Source of the DNA: Butyriboletus loyo
Lineage: Eukaryota > Basidiomycota > Agaricomycetes > Boletales > Boletaceae
NCBI GenBank assembly: GCA_038093515.1
Contig: JBBPSI010000038.1
Coordinates: 101,493-165,492, forward strand
Length of the DNA stretch: 64,000 nucleotides
Reading direction: 5' to 3'
Position 1 is the stretch's first letter. Each line of letters starts with the position of its first letter. The notes under the pieces are model-generated. The model had not been told where the DNA came from and did not search any database. It worked only from the letters and a program-made list of their open reading frames with translations. Of this stretch, positions 39,101 to 50,499 are shown one piece after another. The translations under genes were made by a program, and so were the position numbers.

Positions 39101-39180
39101 ATGTTCAACTTCCGAGGGCGTAGCAATCGAGAAATACGTTTTACTGGAAGGTTTTTGCCATAGCTCTCGGCCTGTTTCAT
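36103..39180 (-). CDS. BZZ1: Bzz1-like F-BAR, C1 and tandem SH3 protein
   Basis: This protein family bends membranes and activates Las17/WASP-driven actin assembly at endocytic sites. The first exon (39145-39180) encodes just MKQAESYGKNLP. Intron 39093-39144 joins it to DQVDRIAGLFDAHLGLI, the conserved start of the F-BAR domain, which continues with IHDIYRDRVALEREYASKL. Further in are a coiled region, then a C1 zinc-binding domain near 37000-37110 (LGKTCKACGFSVHAKCEL). The first SH3 is ARVAFDFSASSPFELSV with GWVKVTDNHGGKGLVPASYI, and the second is VMYDYEAQGPDELSIKEGE. The second SH3 is completed after an intron by GMKGIFPSNYV. The stop is 36103-36105. All Bzz1 domains are in the standard order. 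Intermediate exons at 37200-38650 are small and I did not resolve all of their boundaries. Confidence 0.88.
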
Positions 39181-41001
39181 TCCGAATTACTTTGACAAGT
39201 TGGTGCTTGGGATATTCTGAGCGTGGTGCGCCCAAGAATTAAATAATGATGCAAGTGCAGCCCCGTAACCACAATCCGACGATGCTATCACGTGTGGCGC
39301 ATTGGGGCAGTTCGCGTGCCAGATCACCTTTCGGCGCCTGAAATGTTTCAAGCACCGCGAGTCTGAGGCGTGTTCAAGTTTCAGGTGTTCCTTCCTCCTC
39401 CTTTGTCTGCCGTTGACTAAAGCAGCACAGGCTGCAGTGATTCATTTGAAGCATTGATTTTCGGTTACTCGTTATCTATGTACAGTATATGATACATTTT
39501 GGGCTGGAACCGAGTCGGAGGCTCTAAAAACCCATATCGCATAATGCATGAGGATTTATTAATATTATGCATTGTCAGATCATACATTTGGGCCATGTTA
39601 CCTAGCCGGTGAGAGCTCGAAAGTCAGAAGAAACATTCTGAGGAGTCTTCTCCAGCGCTTCTCTGCAACGGTTCCCAAAAGAAAGTCTCACAGCTCAAAT
39701 GCAAGCCTCGCAAACCCCGCGTGCTCATGAACAATAATTCAGCCCAAAGCTCAGCCCAACCTCATATACATTGATGCACACCCACTGGCAAGATGCGGGT
39801 GCCGAGGTTCCCTTACATGGTGACTTGTTACTGTCATGTGTTACATTATGTCGTGCTTCGTCATGCATATCTCGCCTCCCCGACGCTATGCGTTATGAGA
39901 ACATGTGCTAGCTACTACGCACTACACATCGGCGCAGGCGCGCTTTGCGTGCCGATTTAATTTATTTAATTTAGAAATTAGTTCCTACCGAGAGCCAAGT
40001 CCCACTCTACTAACACTCTCAAATGCGCGATGTCAATGAATGATTCAGAAGTGTGTTTGATTGCACCGTCAGCATCTAGAATCCGCCTGCGCCAACTTGA
40101 AGGGTGGTGACATACAAACGTTACCATTGGTAGGTTCTATTGTTCCAAGTAGCGCTCACCGCTCACCGGGCATTGGGCAAAAGGACGGGCGGTGATTACA
40201 TGAATTCCCCTGAGTCATTGAAGGGTAATTCAAAGGTTACTGTAACGCTATACTTCCGCGTTGCACTGATCGCGGCAAGGCGATGAGTTGAATCGAGAAA
40301 AAAGACGTTAATTACTGCGGGGACTTACGTGCTTACCTCGCTACAAAGTAAAAATGCGTCCACGGCGCGGAGCAAAGGAGGTTGTAAAGGTGTCAACGAA
40401 TTCAAAAGTGTTCGCCGCTCAAAGTCCCGGTCCGCAATTCTCGGCAGAAACACAAGACTGACAATTGTCATGCGTGGCGGACATGTGGATTTATTTTAAA
40501 AATGCGTGCTATCGTGACATTCACCTCCAGTGATGTTCACAAAAGGCTTTATAGAGGCAGGGCTGCACACCAGGAGTGAAACTGCGTGTTGCGCTGTATG
40601 CGGGCACCGGCACGACTGGACTGTACGCAAACACAATGCACCGCCTCGTCTTCACGGATATTTCGAAAGCATGGTGTTGCCCGATACGGGCCTAGTGTGA
40701 GTTAGCTGGGGTCGTGTTCTCGGCATCAGCAACCCGAAAATATAGAGGCGGTATAATTACGAGCTGAACCTACCAACCCGTTACCCGCCAGGGGAGCTGG
40801 ACGACGAGGCGGTGATCTCCATATTCGAACAGCGACTCGACAGGCAACCACGGCGCGAAATCCAGTTGATTTGATCCGAACCTCGCGATCCTGACCAACC
40901 ATCCATCAGATGATGGCCAGGCCGGGCCCGACAGCGCATGGCAGAAATCAACTTCAAGTTGTCAACGACACGCGAAGTTTCAAGGTGACTAGGTGGTAGA
41001 A
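39181..41001. other. Gene-poor interval
   Basis: About 1.8 kb upstream of the Bzz1-like gene with no long frame on either strand between 39243 and 40780. It includes an AT-rich patch around 39950-39980 (ttaatttatttaattta). No repeat ends, terminal repeats or RNA gene were recognised. Confidence 0.5.
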
Positions 41002-41171
41002 ATGGCAATTGACTGGCAAGATGTGGACCTAGACTGGTGCGAGTACTGCGGCGATGAACCGGTACATAAGTTACAAGAGCAGGCTGAGCTCCGAGTCATT
41101 GAGCTTGAACAAGCGAGAACGGCTGACAAAGACAATGTACACCTTCCGTCCATGATGAACATAGAACGCAG
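41002..41171 (+). CDS. Candidate first exon of a small CxxC protein
   Basis: The frame MAIDWQDVDLDWCEYCGD carries a WCxxC zinc-knuckle-like motif and continues as a charged helix to an exon end at a good donor (CAG/gtgaga at 41171/41172). The DWCxxC pattern near the N-terminus recalls the small Ecl1-type lifespan regulators. A second cysteine pair, needed for that family, is not visible in this exon. Possible second-exon sequence with Ser-rich PSGSISRSSTA lies around 41230-41510, overlapping the upstream region of the next gene. This call is tentative. Confidence 0.35.
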
Positions 41172-41514
41172 GTGAGACAATTACTCTTTTGTGTGGTGGT
41201 CGTCCCTTTCTCGTGGCAAGCGGCGGGTTGTCCGCTGTCAGGTTCGTTTGCAACCGTATTCCGCGCGAATTCCTCATGTACGCCCTGGCCCTCCTACTGG
41301 TGATTCCGTCACCCATCTCTCTCGCCCTGGAATCGGCAATTCCCCCGAAATTGAGTGGAAACCTGACATCCGAGGCTCTTTATCGGCTCATACACCGAAG
41401 GCAATCGACACACTTTTTCCTCGCTTGGACATACGATCCCCTTCGGGGTCGATCTCTCGTTCAAGCACAGCAATCTGGTGTCCCGCCATAGGTGAGGTAA
41501 AGCCAGGCTCTGTG

Positions 41515-41522
41515 TATAAAAG
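41515..41522 (+). promoter_or_regulatory. TATA box of the secreted protein gene
   Basis: A consensus TATAAAAG lies 99 bp upstream of the ATG at 41621, a normal spacing for a fungal TATA promoter with a short leader. Confidence 0.6.
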
Positions 41523-41620
41523 GCGTCTGAAAATAATGCATGGAGTGTTGCACCTGTCAGCCTCCCTCTCGACTTCCGGCATCCCAGGGTTCAGATTACT
41601 GTCTTGCTCGTCCTCTCATA

Positions 41621-42179
41621 ATGCACCAACTATCCGTCATCTTCATCGTGTTGAACGTCTTCCTTCTCTCGATACTGGCAGCACCATTGTCGTTTGACCA
41701 GACACTCGACAAACGGCAGTCCGGAGCAGTATGTCAATTTCTTGACCTCCCCTCTACGCCCGATACTGACCACTGGCCACTCAGGGAACATGGTTCTACG
41801 ATGGCCTAGGTGCATGTGGTTCCTGGAACAGCAACAGTGATTCCATTGTCGCCCTCTCAGTCCAAATATATGACGCAGGAGCCTATTGTGGCCGAGTAAG
41901 TGTCTTTTCGTGTTCGGTACCAGCCTCTCATGTTGTGATTCAGTGGGTCAGCGTTACAAACACAAACAACTGGCAGACAGCATACGGCATGGTGCGTGAT
42001 GAATGCCAGGGCTGTGGGGCAGGTGATCTAGGTATGCCTACGCTCCAATCTTTTTCCTGATACAGTTTCTTATCGAGGTTCAAGATATGTCCATCGGTCT
42101 ATTTGACCAACTCGGTGCCCTGACCACCGGCGTACTCCCCATTACCTGGGAGTTCATGCCTGTGGGATGGTCCCCCTAA
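41621..42179 (+). CDS. Small secreted double-psi beta-barrel (RlpA/expansin-like) protein
   Basis: Exons 41621-41728, 41785-41895, 41944-42031 and 42085-42179 give a protein of about 134 residues. A signal peptide (MHQLSVIFIVLNVFLLSILA) is followed by a dibasic LDKR, a likely Kex2 site. The domain core GTWFYDGLGACGSWNSNSD, then GAYCGRWVSVTN, CQGCGAGDL and DMSIGLFDQLG matches fungal RlpA-like double-psi beta-barrel proteins, some of which are induced during plant contact or fruiting. Cysteines are in the expected places. Domain length is normal and there is no extra module, so it should be extracellular or wall-associated without proven enzymatic activity. Confidence 0.88.
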
Positions 42180-44723
42180 GTGCATCGCTTCCTACGCATT
42201 GCTCTTCTGTTCGAGATCCTGCGGGTCTGTCGATGATGAATGGATAACTTCTCGAGCGCGTCGTCAGGACGTGTTTGCGAATCGAAACGTTTTGGTGATG
42301 TATTTTTCAAGGCTATATTTGTTGCACTTTTACGAAGGAAGAGGCTCAGGCAAGCTTCGGCTGTAGCTTTCACACGATTGGATAGACAAAAATAGAGCTA
42401 CGTTGTGTATCTTAAACGCCTTTCTTACGACTTCAATTTGTTCATGATTTTTCCCCAATAGTACTAGTCAACTGGTTTGCGTTCGTAAAATGTGTGTCGG
42501 CGGATATATATCGACAATTCTGATCGCTTCGCTTACTCGGATGCCACGGACATTCGACCGTCATCGATTCATCAATGGAACTTGTGAGTCGGTCGAACTG
42601 GATTCCCATCGCGACATATTACTATCCTATCGTAATGCCCCTCTATCTGACTTTATTTCAGTCCATGCACTGTCCCAAAGGACCGTCAGCAGATCATTCG
42701 TAAGCTTGGCAGGATGTAATCTGCTTGTAGCCGAGAACCTGGTGAGAACTTCATTGTAAACTCCTCTGAATTGAAGCTCACTGCTCCACGTCTCTCGGAG
42801 ATCTCACGGCAGTCCGACTGATTTGTGTCACGGACGTTCAGGGACACCTGGGTCTGAGAGGCAGCGAGTATTCGTTTCCGAACTAGATCACACGGAATCC
42901 CCTCGACGTTCCACTTCCAGCATCTCGCTCTGGGAAACGCAGGGACGAGTCATGCAGATACCACAAATGGGAATCATCGCTCGGCACAGTCGCTTATAGT
43001 CGATAATCAAAGAACAGGTGGGATTGAACGTTCCCCATTCGATCCTTTTCGTTCCGCGAAGGGGGGTTATGGCTGTGGGAAAGCGCTCGCTGTTCGCTGA
43101 TCAAATACGGAATGGACCGGTGGAGATCACGGTGATTATTAGAGTGAGGAACAAAACGTCGAGGGACTCTTTGGTAGGGGTCGACGCAAGCCGCATTAGT
43201 TGCCTATCATGGTATAAACGTTTCGTGGCGCCCCGCACATTTTCCCCCTGTCCCGCTTTATTTTCCTTGCCCGAGGGCACTCTCGAAATTCATATAGCAA
43301 CAAGGGAAGTGCGCCGCCGTCGGATCGTAACATGCTCGGCTCCCTCTATATGAGTATCAATCATTCGAAGCAAGAATGACCCTCGGTCTCTGTGGTAGCA
43401 CCGGATAAATTTCATGTGCGTTCTACCTCCGACGCTTTCATTTTGCGCCAAGGTGGGTCTGGAATTTCTCTCCTCAATGATGGTCTGGACTCGTCTTTTC
43501 TGCTCCCCCGCGGCCCTTGTAATGATTGTGCCACAGTACTTGGAGAGATGAAAGTAAGCGGTGGTATGGGGGAACTCTTACGCTATTTATTTCGGATCCG
43601 GGCATCTCCTCTTCCTTCGATTGTATCCTCGCTTTCTAAAAGTCTGCGCACCTTCCCGGTGGTACGGTGTGTGGCTATTATCCCTCGCAGGACCGTGGTT
43701 CCGATGCCACCGTTGGAGTCGTGTTCAATGGTTTCGCCCTGTTGATCAAAGCGGCGATGGGGAGCTACACTTGGAAATAATCCTCTTTTCTGGTTTCGAA
43801 GCCAACGTACGGATGTTTCCGTTGCTCTCCATCCAGGAATCAGCAACGCATAACCCGTTGTGCAACTGCATTGATCCGAGGGGCTTTCTATACCCCGATT
43901 TCCGTCAGGTGACGTACATGAAGCCCATCAAGCAAAGATTCCCTTTGCAGGTTCTTCGGTCATTTTTTGCAAGATGTGGTTTGCATCTTCCTTGTCGATT
44001 GTCCGATATACATGGAGTAAGGCACTTTGTCGGACTGTAAGAGGTAACCATGTACTTGCTACCACACGTTCGTTAACTGATCACCCACTGCTGCAGCATG
44101 AGACCGAAACCTGTGTTTCGACTGGAGTCCCCTGTTCGGCGAAGCACAACTCGAGTTTGAGGTGTCGTCGAGGATGTGGTCCACCTGAAGCAGGAGTCGC
44201 ATTGAATATTAGTCAAGTCTATTGTGAAACGTCAGTTCGAGCTCCTTGACGCACACACATACTACCAACGCTTCTATAACGGGTCTCTGGTGCTCCGATT
44301 CGCTGAACATCGAACTTGAGTGATTCACCGAGTGCGTACTGCGATTCAATACTGCGTTACTTGCGTAATTCGTGTCTTAACAGCATGATAATAAACTCCA
44401 ACAATGCGCGCATCCTCCAGAAGTTCTGTTGCTCTTCGAACGATGCTCGCAGTCTTTGTAAAACGCATAAACACTAAATTTGGAGTATCATTACAATCAA
44501 AATGCAGGGTCATGTACAAGTGAGTATGTGTCGTAGCGGTAGCAAAACGCAATCCAGTTGATCCTGTTCACGAATGAACCAACGTCATTAAACTAGGAGG
44601 AATCAAGGGACGAAGCCAATAGATCATGAACAAGAGAGAAAATCACTCGACATCAAAACAGTATTAGTGTGCTTTCGTGATCGTAAATCATCCGAATTCC
44701 AAAAATTCAAGATCAAAGTCTGT
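42180..44723. other. Uninterpreted interval with short frames
   Basis: About 2.5 kb between the secreted protein gene and the GPI-protein gene. Frames at 43018-43353, 43392-43745 and 43561-44040 on the plus strand overlap in different registers and show no domain. One stretch near 43640-43785 reads GGTVCGYYPSQDRG in a frame without a start and could be a remnant exon. No gene is called. Confidence 0.45.
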
Positions 44724-45714
44724 TCATGAAAAGGCAAAGTAGACGAAGGCCATCGTAACGCTGAGAGATATCCCCAAACTTGGAGCATGCTTCTGCCAGG
44801 CTGCATTTGACTGCGTTGACGACGGGGTAGTCGAGGACGTCACAGTGACTACGGTAGATGGTCGAGAAACTGCTGTTTGACTCGGTGATGCCGTATTAAT
44901 TGGCAACAAGCCAGTCGTCAAGGAGCCGGTTATGGCTGTCGGGGAAGATCCACCAGGAGGGTTGCTAGAAGAGTTACCGGGTGAATTTGAATTGGCTGGA
45001 GGTGAGGGCGAAGTAGGTGTTGATGAGGCAGTGGGCGAACCTGGTGAACCCGTCGGGGAAGGGAGTGGAGACACCGAGGTCGATGAAGATGCGTCGTTGA
45101 TGATCGTGAACTCGGGACTGGCGTTACCAGAATCGCCAAACACTGTGATGAGCAATGAACATGGCGTATCACATGGCAATGGGGTGGTCACTTACGGACG
45201 ACAATATAGTCTGTCCTGGTGGGGACATCAGGTACCGTGATCTGGGCCTGGCCGACAGAATAGTTGACGTTGGTGGCAAGAGGCGAGTCTTGACAAATTG
45301 TTAGCAACTGCCCAGTGGTAGCTGAGGCGCCCCACGACATGCCATGTTGCCGGAGCAAAGTACACGTACGGGGATGGACTCCCTCAGCCACTCTGAGTGG
45401 AACGCTTACCTAGCATGAGGTTCTCGCTGTTGTTGTACAAATAGCCGAGAACCAGCATCCCAACGGGGTTGGTCTGGTTCACGGGCAAGCCGGTAGTGCT
45501 CCTACAGAGAATGAGTACGCGTTCTTCCGTATGTAACTGAGAGGAGGCGAGCAGCCTACCAGGTCACCGTTCCCGTCTGTCCGACATGCCAAACGGTAGT
45601 AGCTGTTGGACTGGTGATGGGCGGGGATACGACATCCCTCAACGCTAAGGGCAAGGCAAAAACAGACGAAAGCAAGGACGCCAAGAGTAGAACGTATCGG
45701 GTGAACATGAACAT
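44724..45714 (-). CDS. GPI-anchored Ser/Thr-rich Kre9/Knh1-like protein
   Basis: Translation begins MFMFTRYVLLLASLLSSVFA, a signal peptide, at 45714 (a second Met lies two codons on, at 45708). The mature part contains TATTVWHVGQTGTVTW followed after an intron by NPVGMLVLGYLYNNSENLML. Next comes SPLATNVNYSVGQAQITVP and then VFGDSGNASPEFTI. This is the Kre9/Knh1-like N-terminal domain widespread in fungal wall proteins. A long Ser/Thr/Pro-rich stalk of about 100 residues leads to a hydrophobic C-terminal tail (ISLSVTMAFVYFAF) typical of a GPI signal. It is expected at the plasma membrane or cell wall. Three or four short introns are needed. The frame before the stalk can be read as ITVFGDSGN or IVVLFGDSGN depending on the splice choice. 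Confidence 0.82.
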
Positions 45715-46936
45715 CTCTCTTGACTGTTTGACGAGGAAGAGAGAGGAAAGCCGGGAGCCCCGCCGGAACAAGAGTGGGATGGCTTGTGCGATTATATTGG
45801 CAAGCCGTGTGAACGTACGGCAAATGGCGCCGGTTGATGTAAAATGTTCAAATGAAGGATTCTCAGCCTACGAGCCAGCCTGATCATGAGGAATGTCAGC
45901 TGTCAGGAATGAAAGCTTGTTGTACCCAGCGAACACATTGTCAGTGGCTGCACACGTCAATCACCGGAGGTTCCGTAAAGAAGCCCTGTAAAGATAGTCT
46001 GGATGATCGTCGTCTCTCCTTGTCCAAGCTAGGCTGAGCTCTCGCCGCGTTTGTCGAGAACGAAGAGACGTCTCCTGGTGGTGCTATAGCGGCACCGATA
46101 CCTGTGCATGATCCCTGGACTTTCAGCGCAGTGATTCCTTCACCCTGGGCGTCGAAGCTCATCGTGGTCACTGATAACGGAAATGACTACCTCATGGTAT
46201 GCTTGGACCTCCTTTCTAGATCCTCACCCTCGCCCCGAGTTGAACACGAAATTGGGACGCTCATCTTTGCAGAGGCGAACAATGTCAGAACCCAAAGTTT
46301 ACACCAACCACTTCATCGGCCCATCTGCCGACTCCCAAGCGGCAGTGGTATTTTTTTTGGCTTGGCGGCGACCGAGTGGCAAGTTGGCAACCGCGGAGCA
46401 GTAAATATGTCAGTTGTCAAATGGTCAACGTTTCAATGCAGCTGCACACATAATTGCTTCAACTTCACAAGGACTTCTCAGTCAGATGATGGCACTGTGG
46501 TACTTTCCTTCGCATTTATCTATAATCCGATGTCATATAACAGCCTTGTGGTTGCGTCAGAAGCAGGGTGCCAACTTCTGGTCACAATCAAGCTCCCTTT
46601 TGGCCATCTACACCTGCTTCCTTTTGTTCCCGGTCCTCGTAATGACCTATGTGTGAGGTGAGATGGTGAGATGATGAAGGGGGATCAAATTCATACAATG
46701 ATCTCGTGAGTGCCCTTATCTCGGCTAGAGGTCAGAAGCTCACGCCTAGGAGCATGTACAATCTTGGGCGAGGTACTATCTCCTCCTCGTCCCTGAAACA
46801 TGAGGGTTGTGTCTTCGTAAATTCACATGGGCGAGTCCTATGCAAGGGCCACGTTACCCTACAACTTGTACCTCAATCGCATATATTCCCTATGCTATTG
46901 TTCGCACCCACCGGCACGGCGTTAATTCCCCGCTCA
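45715..46936. other. Interval with an unrecognised plus-strand frame
   Basis: A plus-strand frame of 185 codons runs 46104-46661 and a shorter minus-strand frame covers 45941-46171. Neither shows a known domain. The plus frame has a Ser/Cys-rich middle and a hydrophobic end but no plausible splice partner. It may be a decayed gene. No call is made. Confidence 0.4.
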
Positions 46937-48596
46937 CTACGCCCCTGTATACTTTTCCATTTCATCAAGAGCGGTCCAGGTCGCTGCTCTTCGCCGAGCT
47001 ACCTCCCTACCGCCAAACACCGTAGTCCGGTCGAAGCTTGGACTCAAGACCGCGGACTGCCACCTCCTTGCCTCGTGTATCAAGACAAAATCCGCAGGTC
47101 CTCCGATGGATGGTACGAGACTGTTGGCGGTATTCCCATCAGGGCGGCCGGCATCCCTCACGACGCCGATAGCCTCCTTCGAGGTAGTGGATACCGAGCG
47201 CTTGTTTTACCGGCCAGTTCAGCCTATACGAGAAACCAAGTGTTTATCACATACCAGAAGCTCCCTCCATCCTGGTTCGGTTGCGACCTGGAATAGCCCT
47301 ACTTCCAGACAAGTCAGGGTCAGTGGATCAAGGTATCCTTGAGGCGTGAATGCATTCTCCACGTTATTCACACTCAGTGCGACATGGACGCCGCACTTTC
47401 GCCAGATCGTGGCAACATCAAGGGCCCGGTCTGCGAGTGGAACGCTTCTAGTTCCATCTGGATTGGGTCGACCCATCATATAAATGTCTGTCTGCGGCAG
47501 GGAGACAATTCCCAGGGGGAGCTCTTCCATTTCGGTGCGCAGTCTCGCCCACTCCTCCGCTGAGAATATTCCAAGCCTCGTAACGTGGCCGATGGTGACA
47601 CGTCGATTCCCAGCGCTCGCTTTCGTCCATCCTATGTCTCTCATCTGATGAAGTGTTTCCCACACCATCGGCTCTACATTGGCGTCAAGGGTGTAATCCA
47701 GGTGGAAATCGGCATGGAGATTATGGTCCTGAGCTAACTTCAGGATGTGTGCGATGTTCTTGTGTGCATGCTCCTGGGATGGTTCGACCCACGGTGCGGA
47801 CCCGACAACCGATATTCCATCTCTGCCGAGAGCAGCTTGGAGTAGCTCGAAATTATAACCTGCTACCTCGGCTGTAACTGATGGATACAATGCTTCCTGG
47901 GCAAAGGCTCGAAGAATTTGGGGAGTCAGACTTTTTGGCGAGATGTGGTCACAAGACCATTATTTACCCACCAACGATTTGAATCTCGCACACGCCTTTC
48001 CACTCAGACTTGACTCTCAGGCCAGTGTCTAGACATACCATCCCAACGGCAGCATCGATTTCGACGTATGCTCGCATCACCGTGACACCAGCTTCCACGC
48101 TCTGGCGCACCAGCCGTGTAGCACGAGCATGGAGATCTACCAAACGGTCTGCAAATCTAGCCTTGGCATTATTGGTCACCTGTAAGGCCTCGGCAAGGGA
48201 GCTTACGGAGACGATGAAACAGGTAAGCATTAGACTATCAACATGGAGTGTGACCACGCTCTCACCCTGTAACGAGCGGACCGCACTGCTCCATAATGAA
48301 GCACTTGTCCAGGTGAATATGTGCATGACACAAACTGTAGGGAAGATGAATAGACGTAGTGTTCGCTACGAGTTGAAAGCGTTTGCTTACGATGGTAAAA
48401 GGGTTCCTCCATTGCCTTGAATGATAGTGCAGCTGCGGGCCGCCATTGTCACCGGAGGCCCAACTTGGTTATCGGAAGGAAAAATGTCAAGTACATGTCC
48501 ATTGAGACATTGGACATCCCAGAGTTGTTTTGCCAGATCTACATCTTCGTATGCCAAGCGGACATTGGTAACAAGTGTTCGCTCCTCGTCCATCAT
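46937..48596 (-). CDS. Cytosine-deaminase-like amidohydrolase
   Basis: This is a metal-dependent hydrolase of the CodA/amidohydrolase superfamily that could deaminate or hydrolyse a cyclic nitrogen compound. From MMDEERTLVTNVRLAYEDVD the N-terminal sandwich leads to GGTLLPS. An intron follows, and then SLCHAHIHLDKCF carries the HxH metal ligands. Later blocks are FADRLVDLHARATRLVRQSV, VTVMRAYVEID, ALYPSVTAEVAGYNFELL (after an intron), HADFHLDYTLD, TIGHVTRL, and NNVENAFTPQG. After GWRELL an intron with an AAG acceptor leads to SVSTTSKEAIGVV. The C-terminal return to the sandwich includes GGPADFVLIHEARR and SFDRTTVFGG, and the stop is 46937. Substrate is unknown. An alternative upstream ATG exists at 48628. 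Genes for permeases lie nearby, which would suit a salvage role. Confidence 0.82.
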
Positions 48597-48825
48597 GTCG
48601 GCCTGCACGTCGTGCGCGGTGCGGACCATAGAGTTGCTAAGATGAGCCGCGAGAGAGGGACGCTCTCGTTTAGCGCTCGCAGTGACCTGATATATGTTAG
48701 GGATGATTGCAACAGTACAAGTGAGCGAACCAGGGCACTTTCGGTCCGTCACCAGGAATAGGTGAAAGATAACTAAACCCAATAATAAGAGGTGGGAACA
48801 ACCACTCATTAGTTTCAAGAATAAC

Positions 48826-49850
48826 TCAATTCGACTCAAAGGTCAGTGCTTCGAACCAAATTACAAGATGAACATACGCTAGGCAAATATCAACGAATCC
48901 CAACGTCACCAAATCAAGATGCCAAAGTTTTCGGAACCATTCCACTATCTGTGACAGGCTGCCTTCGAACCCTGCCTTATTTTCCTCGTAGACAAAGTTG
49001 GGGCCCATGAACAGTTTGTAGTGTGGGTTAGATGTGAAATGGACGACAGACCAAACTCACGCTTGTAATCTATGAACTCATAGGGAACAGTCCGCTTTAT
49101 CTTTGCGTGCTGCGAAAATGGCCTCGGCCTTCAAGCGCATGTCTTGGGAAAATACCATGTCCTCTGTCCAAAAAAGTATCAAATGATCTTGGACCAACGT
49201 TCTGCACAAGCCCATGTAGTTGGTACCTGAAACAACGATATGGTGAGGGTGCACGAAAGAATTAAGCAAGGTATACACCACGTCAGTGGCTTTGATCGAC
49301 GTCCCCGTCAACGCAGAAGGATGACAGAACACGATGCTGTCAAGGCACGAGACGAACAGCAATGCTTAGTACTCGATAAGTATTCCTGTGCATCCATACG
49401 GATAACATCGATACCCCACAGCGGCGCCAAGCTTGTGGTATGCGTTCTGCTCGCGGGCACTCTTGATGAACCAGCAGAGAATGAGTAAGAGACACCGGAT
49501 CAACTTGGCTTGATGTATACCTCGGCAGCACGAGAAATGACTTGAACGTGTACGGCAGACAATCCGAATATTCCAAATAATGTGAACGAAGAAGCAGAGC
49601 CTGTCCCACAATGGCCAGGGACCAGGATGGTCTGAAAACAACTACGCCTGCATGCTGTCCGGTTTGAACATAGGCTGACCTGAAAGTGGTATGAATGGGG
49701 AGGAGGAGCGAGGGTTTGAGAACGGCACGACCATCGAATAGATCAGGGACCCAGACATCGCAAGCAAGCACCCTGGCGTTCTTGTCCGCGATGAGCTTGC
49801 TGTTCACCAGATCCAGCCCGAACGCGTCAGCTCAGAGATTCCTGAGGCAA
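48826..49850 (-). pseudogene. Dienelactone-hydrolase-like gene, degraded
   Basis: Pieces of a fungal dienelactone hydrolase (alpha/beta hydrolase with a Cys-Asp-His triad) appear in order on the minus strand. They are DAFGLDLVNSKLIADKN (near 49820), CDVWVPDLFDGRAVLKP, a nucleophile region reading AVGYRCYPYGC, EDMVFSQDMRLKAEAIFAARK, and HGPNFVYEENKAGFEGSLSQIVEWF. Several family features are damaged. The nucleophile loop does not read as the usual GYCxG. The HGFAARP-type histidine motif is shortened to HGPNF, and no proper acceptor AG is seen before it. I could not find the N-terminal exon. A related fragment lies at 53484-54068 on the other strand. Confidence 0.6.
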
Positions 49851-49878
49851 AGCAAGTATCGACACCATTTACTTTTTT

Positions 49879-50499
49879 TTACACGTCTCGAGGGGGTTCC
49901 ATGGATGGACCCTTTGATGGCAGTCTAGTCCACGCATTATATGGATGGGGGTATGGGGATGAACTCTGCCTACTACTCCACAGTGAATTCCCCATTAAGA
50001 AATCCGTGGCTTTGATGGCAAACCGTATCGGCGATGCAAAAACTCTACGGCGAGCTGGAGACGACGTGTACCGAGTTGGCGCACTACGCCGGCGAAGTGT
50101 TGTCATGACTGTCTTCTGATCACCAAGTTTGAGGTCTGGTTTGGGGACCAGGCGAACAAGTGTCGAGTGACGCGCAACATATTCTACATTTACAAAAGTG
50201 CCTAGGGGAAGTGGATGCATGTCCTGGCATGCAGCTGGAAAGTGGTTTTTTCTCCTTGGAACACCCAAACATTTGCCATCAGCCTCAGTTGTGGCTAGCA
50301 TGAGTCTCAGGGCTTGACAGTCGTCATTTGTGCCAGGTTTTATTGTCCATGCGCCATCAACACCGAGAAATATTTTTATGAACTTGCCGCATGTCGAATG
50401 GACGTCGACAGCGTTGCCCCTTACGGCAGTCCCTGCGCCATGAGTCTCGGCAACGTCCGAAAATGAAAGCAACACAAAGTTGCTTTTGGTGGCAATCAC
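49879..50499 (-). CDS. Unrecognised open frame
   Basis: An uninterrupted minus-strand frame of about 200 codons begins near 50499. Its first 130 residues look plausibly coding (GAWTIKPGTNDDCQALRLML, then KCLGVPRRKNHFP), and it becomes Arg/Ser-rich toward the end. I recognise no family. There is no clear start context, and no intron is needed. It lies upstream of the degraded hydrolase on the same strand and could be an exon of a longer gene or chance. Confidence 0.22.
   Translation of the reverse strand: MIATKSNFVLLSFSDVAETHGAGTAVRGNAVDVHSTCGKFIKIFLGVDGAWTIKPGTNDDCQALRLMLATTEADGKCLGVPRRKNHFPAACQDMHPLPLGTFVNVEYVARHSTLVRLVPKPDLKLGDQKTVMTTLRRRSAPTRYTSSPARRRVFASPIRFAIKATDFLMGNSLWSSRQSSSPYPHPYNAWTRLPSKGPSMEPPRDV

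Noticed and set aside
39181..41001. Possible transposon or LTR remnant
   Set aside because: I found no terminal repeats, target-site duplications or transposase/reverse-transcriptase motifs.
46706..47296. 196-codon plus-strand frame
   Set aside because: It lies antisense to the well-supported C-terminal exons of the amidohydrolase.
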